64,000 nucleotides of DNA from Anticarsia gemmatalis (Eukaryota > Arthropoda > Insecta > Lepidoptera > Erebidae): positions 17,153,001 through 17,217,000 of the forward strand of contig NC_134776.1 in the NCBI RefSeq assembly GCF_050436995.1, read 5' to 3'. The position numbers and the translations under genes are program-made. The notes below the pieces were generated by a model. That model saw only the letters and a program-made list of their open reading frames with translations. It had not been told where the DNA came from and did no database searches. Below, piece by piece: positions 59,300-64,000 of this stretch (its first letter is position 1; each line of letters starts with the position of its first letter).

Positions 59300-59392
59300 A
59301 CTCATTGCTGCCTCACTACTGGGCAAGGGTGTCCTCCCCTAAAGCGGGAGGTTAGGTTTTTAGTCCACCATGCTGGCCAAGTGCAGGTTGGA
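59300..59392 (-). mobile_element. LINE 3'-tail fragment, diverged
   Basis: CACTACTGGGCAAGGGTGTC, GCGGGAGGTTAGG and GTCCACCATGCTGGCCAAGT mark another worn copy of the family at 12946-13078. Confidence 0.65.
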
Positions 59393-59469
59393 TAAAAAAA
59401 ACAACTTAACAATATTATGCAATTATATCTTAGATCCTTATGCACTTATTAGAGGTAAATGTAACATAC

Positions 59470-59575
59470 CTATCAAAATGTACAAGTGCAGACTGTAGAG
59501 TAATTTCTAGAAATATTGAAGGTAAACCAGATTGATGGCAGCAGGAAGACCGACAATCACACCTCGGTCCCACAC
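59470..59575 (-). other. candidate internal exon
   Basis: On the minus strand, AAATGATAATTTCAG is a good acceptor, and 106 nt later TTTTGATAG|GTATGTTAC is a fair donor. One frame is open throughout (GPRCDCRSSCCHQSGLPS, then IFLEITLQSALVHFD); another has a stop near its end. No domain recognised. It lies 31 kb upstream of the TATA promoter on the same strand, so it may belong to an unseen gene, an upstream alternative leader, or nothing. Confidence 0.25.
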
Positions 59576-60967
59576 CTGAAATTATCATTTTAAATATGTC
59601 GTGGCTTCCTCTTATTGTTTCAACCAATTACTTAAACATTTCCGTAATGTACTTACATACATATTACTATCAAATTATGTTTATTTACATTATAATTTAT
59701 ATGGATATTTAACATTCAAACAAGGCTTATATTACTGAGCATTTAATGTAGTGTTTTATAATTCTTCTCTCTTACACAGAAATATTTGACACATATTTGT
59801 TCTTTAAGATTCGAATTATGTAAGTCAGATCTATTTCTACTTATAACAAGTTGTCTGCGTTTTCTTTAAAACCAACTAATACTCATCTTGCAGGGCGCTA
59901 TTCATGAGAAACAAAAAAAAACGTTTATTCTAAAAATAAAACACAGACATTTTCCCATACTCTTTAACAAAATTACTCATCATATTATACTATGATTCGA
60001 ATAACATTACGAAAGAGAGCTTCCAGTATACCAACGTTAATAATCTTCATTATAAAAAGTCACATCAGTGTTGCCAAAAGAAAATATCTTATTACCCTTA
60101 ATTTCACTCTCGTCATCTGTGTTCCGTCCGCTACAATGTTATTAAGAATGGTAGTTACAATTTCCCATCTTTGTTCGATATTTACAATCGAAAGTAAGTT
60201 CAAGTACGTTATGTTCTCACGAGCGGGGCATAGACTTGAATTACCAGACGCGACACATTACATATTAATGCTCTAACTACGTAACAGTTCTAACTTATCT
60301 TTAAGAATATTTTTTTACTAAAGTCTGAAAAAAAATTGAGGAACGGACATTTTATTCTTCAGGACCGTCGTACTTTGAAGAAATATTTATATTGGTGAAT
60401 ACAAGTCGTAGCTATTATAGTGGGCAAGCTCATTCATCGGTCGAAGCATTTCCGTCAACGTGCCAGTATGAAATGCGTGTTCGCGTTAATTCCCGTATCC
60501 TATTATATGTAAAACATGCAACGCGAGAGTTAAAAAGTTATGGGCGCCAGTGTGAACACTACCATAAGCTTTAAGCTCAAAGATGCCTTTTAAATTATAT
60601 TTGGAGGTAATAAAATATCCTTAAAAACAACCGCAAGAAAGTAATCTAAACAGTTAAAAAAATACTGTGGCATATAGTAATGAATCATGAACCATGTTGC
60701 GTATCTACATTAATTTTAAACTCATTGTTGTTACTTCTGCACATAATGGTGGGAACACACAGATCCAGGAAGCATCGACGCGGCGACGGCTGACCGTGCC
60801 GAGATTTCTAATCGATTAAAAACGAGATTACACCTAAATATGTAATCGATTTGTTTGCACAACAAATGTTGTTGCAAACATTGGTATTATGTTATGTTGG
60901 TCAAATGTTTGTGTCATTCATTGTTATTAGTGGAAAGAATGCTGGTGAATTTAGACTGTATTTAAAA
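59576..60967. other. AT-rich intergenic sequence
   Basis: The 94-codon plus frame at 59992-60276 and the 60-codon frame at 60392-60574 lack recognised motifs. The latter lies in a more GC-balanced patch (60400-60560). Confidence 0.4.
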
Positions 60968-61203
60968 CTAGCTGACCCGTGCAACGTTGCTTGCGTCACA
61001 TAAGAGATAATGGTTCATATTTCCACCCGTTTTTGTAACATTTTTTATTGGTACTCTGCTCCTGTTGGTCGTAGAGTGATGTTATGTACCCTATATAAAT
61101 AAATTATCCAACAGTAAAATAATTTTTCAATTTGCACCTGTACTTCCTGAAATTAGCGCGTGCAAACAAACAAACTCTTCAGCTTTATAATATTAGTATA
61201 GAT
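60968..61203 (+). mobile_element. retroposon copy
   Basis: CTAGCTGACCCGTGCAACGT to TATAATATTAGTATAGAT with a shortened (AAAC)n tract (two units). Confidence 0.88.
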
Positions 61204-63012
61204 ATGAAGAATTTGACGTAAGAACTGGACACTAGGTTGTAGTGTAAACATGTGACATCGTGCGTGGGCCGAGGAGTCCGTGCGCTATGCCTGATAAGTA
61301 TGTATTTGTATGCAAAATACACAGGTCTTTGACCGTCTCCCGGACATAGTCGGGCCGGGGCACGGTTCATTATAAAACTATTAACGAAGATCTATTCCAC
61401 GCATCTACGACTTACCGGTTAAATTACACAAGTAAATTCTCCTTAAAGGCGCTTGTCGCCATTTACGACTCTTCAGTATTAAATAAAACTCATAAAATAT
61501 AATTGATTTTGATTGCATCACTGTCAACCATCATCATATTGTTAAATCGAAGCGAAACAATTATTTTTTTGTTCTTACAATTGCAGTGGAAGCATTAATC
61601 TTATATATTACAAGTGATTGTAAAAACCAGGTTATTTAATAAGTAATATGCTAATGATGTAGAGAGTGCATCAAATAACTGCGTGAAGCAACCTTTGTAA
61701 AGGTCATAGTGCAGAATATGCAACTATTATTGTGAAAATTTTAAATAAGTATATAATTTAATATGTATATGAGTCCTACCTCCATGCTCACGTGACAGAG
61801 TGTTTGTTGCCGATCAACAGGTTTCGGTTTTGATTGATAAGTATAGAAATATTATGTTATTGCTTACTTGTTACACGGTTTTTATTTAAAGAGAACAATC
61901 AGCAAACCTATCTTTCCAATAATAATTCCTTTTATAACAATATAGTAGGAATAATACAGTTTAGCTCAGTGTCCTTTCATCCATATCCATCCATAGATAC
62001 TTTCGTCAAATAAAGTTCGCTAGTATAAGGACTTTATCCCATGCTAAAGCAAAGTGTTAACTATTCCCCGTATCACTTCAGGCCACACACATAGTCCGAG
62101 CACTTGAATGAACAGATTCTAAGCACCAAGTTTCCTTGTCATGCAAAATTCCTCAAAACGATGTTAATAGTAGCATTAACCGTTTGAGTCCATCCAATTA
62201 GTCGACTAGTATACAGCGTGGGTACGCTGATGAAATGTACGAATACCTTCACGGTGCCTTACCTAACGGACACTGGCAGCATAGATGATTAGATCTTTTT
62301 GTTTACCTAGCTTTGAATAGGCGAGATGAAAGCGAAATGAAGTTGATGTGGGTGAATCGGTTTACGTTTGTTGTATTTTTGTGCTGATAGCCGATCGATC
62401 AGTCGAGCAATATTTTCATGACTGATTTTTGGCCGTGGAAGTTTAATTGAAACATGTCTAGTGTGGAGAAGTTGTTAATAATACGGATACATTTTACGTT
62501 ACCTTTCTATTTCATCTCCTCATTACCCAAACAGACGTTAGATCAAGCGGTATCTGCTACAGCAAAGTTCGATCAATTGGTAAAGTTGCCAATCTGCAAA
62601 TGTTAAACTTTTCGCGAGAGATAAAATCCTGTCAAAATTCCAATTTGGCTATTTTACTATTGTACCAACAACCTTAAAACGGCGGCGGGAGGTAATATTT
62701 TGAGCGACAACTAAAATAAAAATAGAAATACCTATGTTTAACTCAATTCAGTGGCTACAAACTACAGTCAATAATCAATTTTCATAAATATTACTGTGTG
62801 GGTGTAAATGTCTCTATGGCCCGAAGAAGTGGATTAAACTTAATATCAATTAACGAATGTAATTAATACTCTTCAGTTATTCTTAACAACGGATAATATA
62901 CTTACTAGAATTTTATTTGTCTCAGTAGCTCTGACATTAACAGAGGTTGCCTGATAAGCTTTTATAACTAATTTATACGTATTAGTTGAACTTATTGTCT
63001 TGTATAATACTC
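61204..63012. other. AT-rich intergenic sequence
   Basis: A GC-rich patch at 61255-61365 (CCCGGACATAGTCGGGCCGG) has no assignable feature. Nothing else recognised. Confidence 0.4.
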
Positions 63013-63375
63013 TAAAACCCCAGCACAGAGCCTCGGTATCAGCTTAGCCTTTCTTCCAACTATGTTGGAGTCGGCTTCCAGTCTCACCAGATGCAGCTGA
63101 ATATCAGTATGTTACATGGAGGGACTGACTATCGGACCGCCACAACCCAGTTACCTTGGTTATAACACGATACCCTTTGGTACGACTGGTTGCCAGCCTT
63201 TCAAGCTACTGACTACTGCTAACAACTGTCAAAGATCTTCGAAAAAGATAGCCGGGACCCACAATTTAACGTGCCGTCCGAAACATGGATGGACTCGATA
63301 TGTATAAGATGGTCACCCATCCACAGAACAACCTCTGCAAGCGTTAGCTAAGCCACGAACTTCTCCTAATTAAGT
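63013..63375 (-). mobile_element. SINE with 5S-rRNA-like head
   Basis: On the minus strand GTTAGCTAACGCTTGC-like sequence is followed by GGATGGGTGACC (63322-63311). That word is the box C region of animal 5S rRNA genes, with further matches around the A-box side (GCTTAGCTAACG versus AAGTTAAGCAACG). The body contains TCCCGGCTATC, GTATCGTGTTATAACC, AACTGGGTTGTGGCGG and GGAAGCCGACTCCAACATAG, and ends near GGGGTTTTAG. A 5S-like promoter head defines the SINE3 type. The body is one I know from memory as widespread in Lepidoptera. The 63-codon plus frame here is a shadow. Confidence 0.75.
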
Positions 63376-63424
63376 ACAGAGCCTCAATATGCACGACTAT
63401 GTACGAAAATAAAGAAGTTGTGTC

Positions 63425-63530
63425 TTATGTGCATGCGTTGCTGTCCCACGGTCGGCAAAGTCTCTTTACGTGTTGACAAACCGATTAGACCAAAGTCCTC
63501 CGCGCTGGTAAAGTGCGAGTGTACATTATG
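63425..63530 (-). mobile_element. worn LINE-tail relative
   Basis: GTTGCTGTCCCACGGTCGGC, AAAGTCTC and TCCTCCGCGCTGGTAAAGTG follow the order of the 12946-13078 family at low identity, so the assignment is tentative. Confidence 0.45.
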
Positions 63531-63857
63531 AATGTATTTAAGAACTGTTATCTATCACCGTAGATGCACCGTTTTACTTATTTATCTCATTTTTTTGGCT
63601 CAAAATTCAGATTATCCAAAAAGAGTATAAGATATAATTTTTTGAACAAAATATCCAGCAATAAATAATAGCTAGTAAAAAATATTGTTTTAGCTCTAAA
63701 CAGCCATATATTTCTCATTTATAAACCTTATATCACTGTGTTACGAACACTATGGACTAGAATAGATCGTGACATGCAATAGGTTAGAAGCGCTATAATC
63801 TGATTTCTCTGTTCACGTCTACATTTCAGATTTCCATATGTCTAGCAGCAAATTGTA

Positions 63858-64000
63858 TAGAAATTTTGACATTTAGATCGCGGCAGAGACGATAAAAATG
63901 GTTTTTATGCCAGCTACCTATAAATGACCTGGACGCGTTGCTGCATGGATGGCCGGACGCAACAATCGACCCAGGGTACTTTTCAGTGCCCAAAATCTCC
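63858..64000. other. possible MITE fragment and GC-balanced end
   Basis: GAAATTTTGACATTTAGA matches 18 nt of the interior of the MITE at 53178-53366 (near 53229). The last 80 bases (CCTGGACGCGTTGCTGCATG) are GC-balanced and could be the edge of another element running out of the window. Confidence 0.35.

Overview
The window looks like AT-rich nuclear DNA of an insect, most likely a moth or butterfly. No long open frame, operon, rRNA gene or intact tRNA gene was seen. Long non-coding stretches are broken by short interspersed repeats that I recognise from memory as typical of Lepidoptera: a retroposon running from CTAGCTGACCCGCGC to TATTAGTATAGAT, a LINE-tail fragment reading ACTGCTGGGCAAGGGTCTCC, and several SINEs with tRNA-like heads. 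The taxonomic call rests on these repeats, not on a database search.

The one gene I can support lies on the minus strand and is split. A GC-rich promoter with a TATA box (28116-28140) is followed by a predicted start site near 28091 and a 217-nt first exon that ends in a consensus donor (CAG|GTAAGT) at 27875. After a predicted intron of about 15 kb, a second exon (12784-12917) has a clean acceptor and donor. It encodes a basic N-terminus followed by one long hydrophobic segment, so the product is a type II membrane or secreted protein of unknown family. Two start-stop mini-ORFs (ATGTGA, and ATGTAG formed at the splice junction) precede the main ATG. Later exons lie at lower coordinates or outside the window; one weak candidate is at 2755-2936. 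A separate exon-like piece lies at 59470-59575.

Layout: 1-12.8 kb is mostly intron 2, with a hAT-type MITE (5044-5558) and an array of ten 30-nt near-palindromic cores separated by diverged spacers (9.6-10.9 kb). 12.9-27.9 kb is intron 1, with a decayed T-rich minisatellite of about 2.3 kb (24.6-27.0 kb). 28.1-40 kb is upstream DNA with a second hAT-type MITE (34982-35507) that keeps the C-terminal end of a hAT transposase. 40-64 kb is dense in retroposon fragments, SINEs, mariner-type MITEs and a SINE with a 5S-rRNA-like head.

The strongest leads are the palindromic-core array, the promoter/exon pair with its start-stop uORFs, and the two hAT derivatives with perfect 8-bp target duplications.
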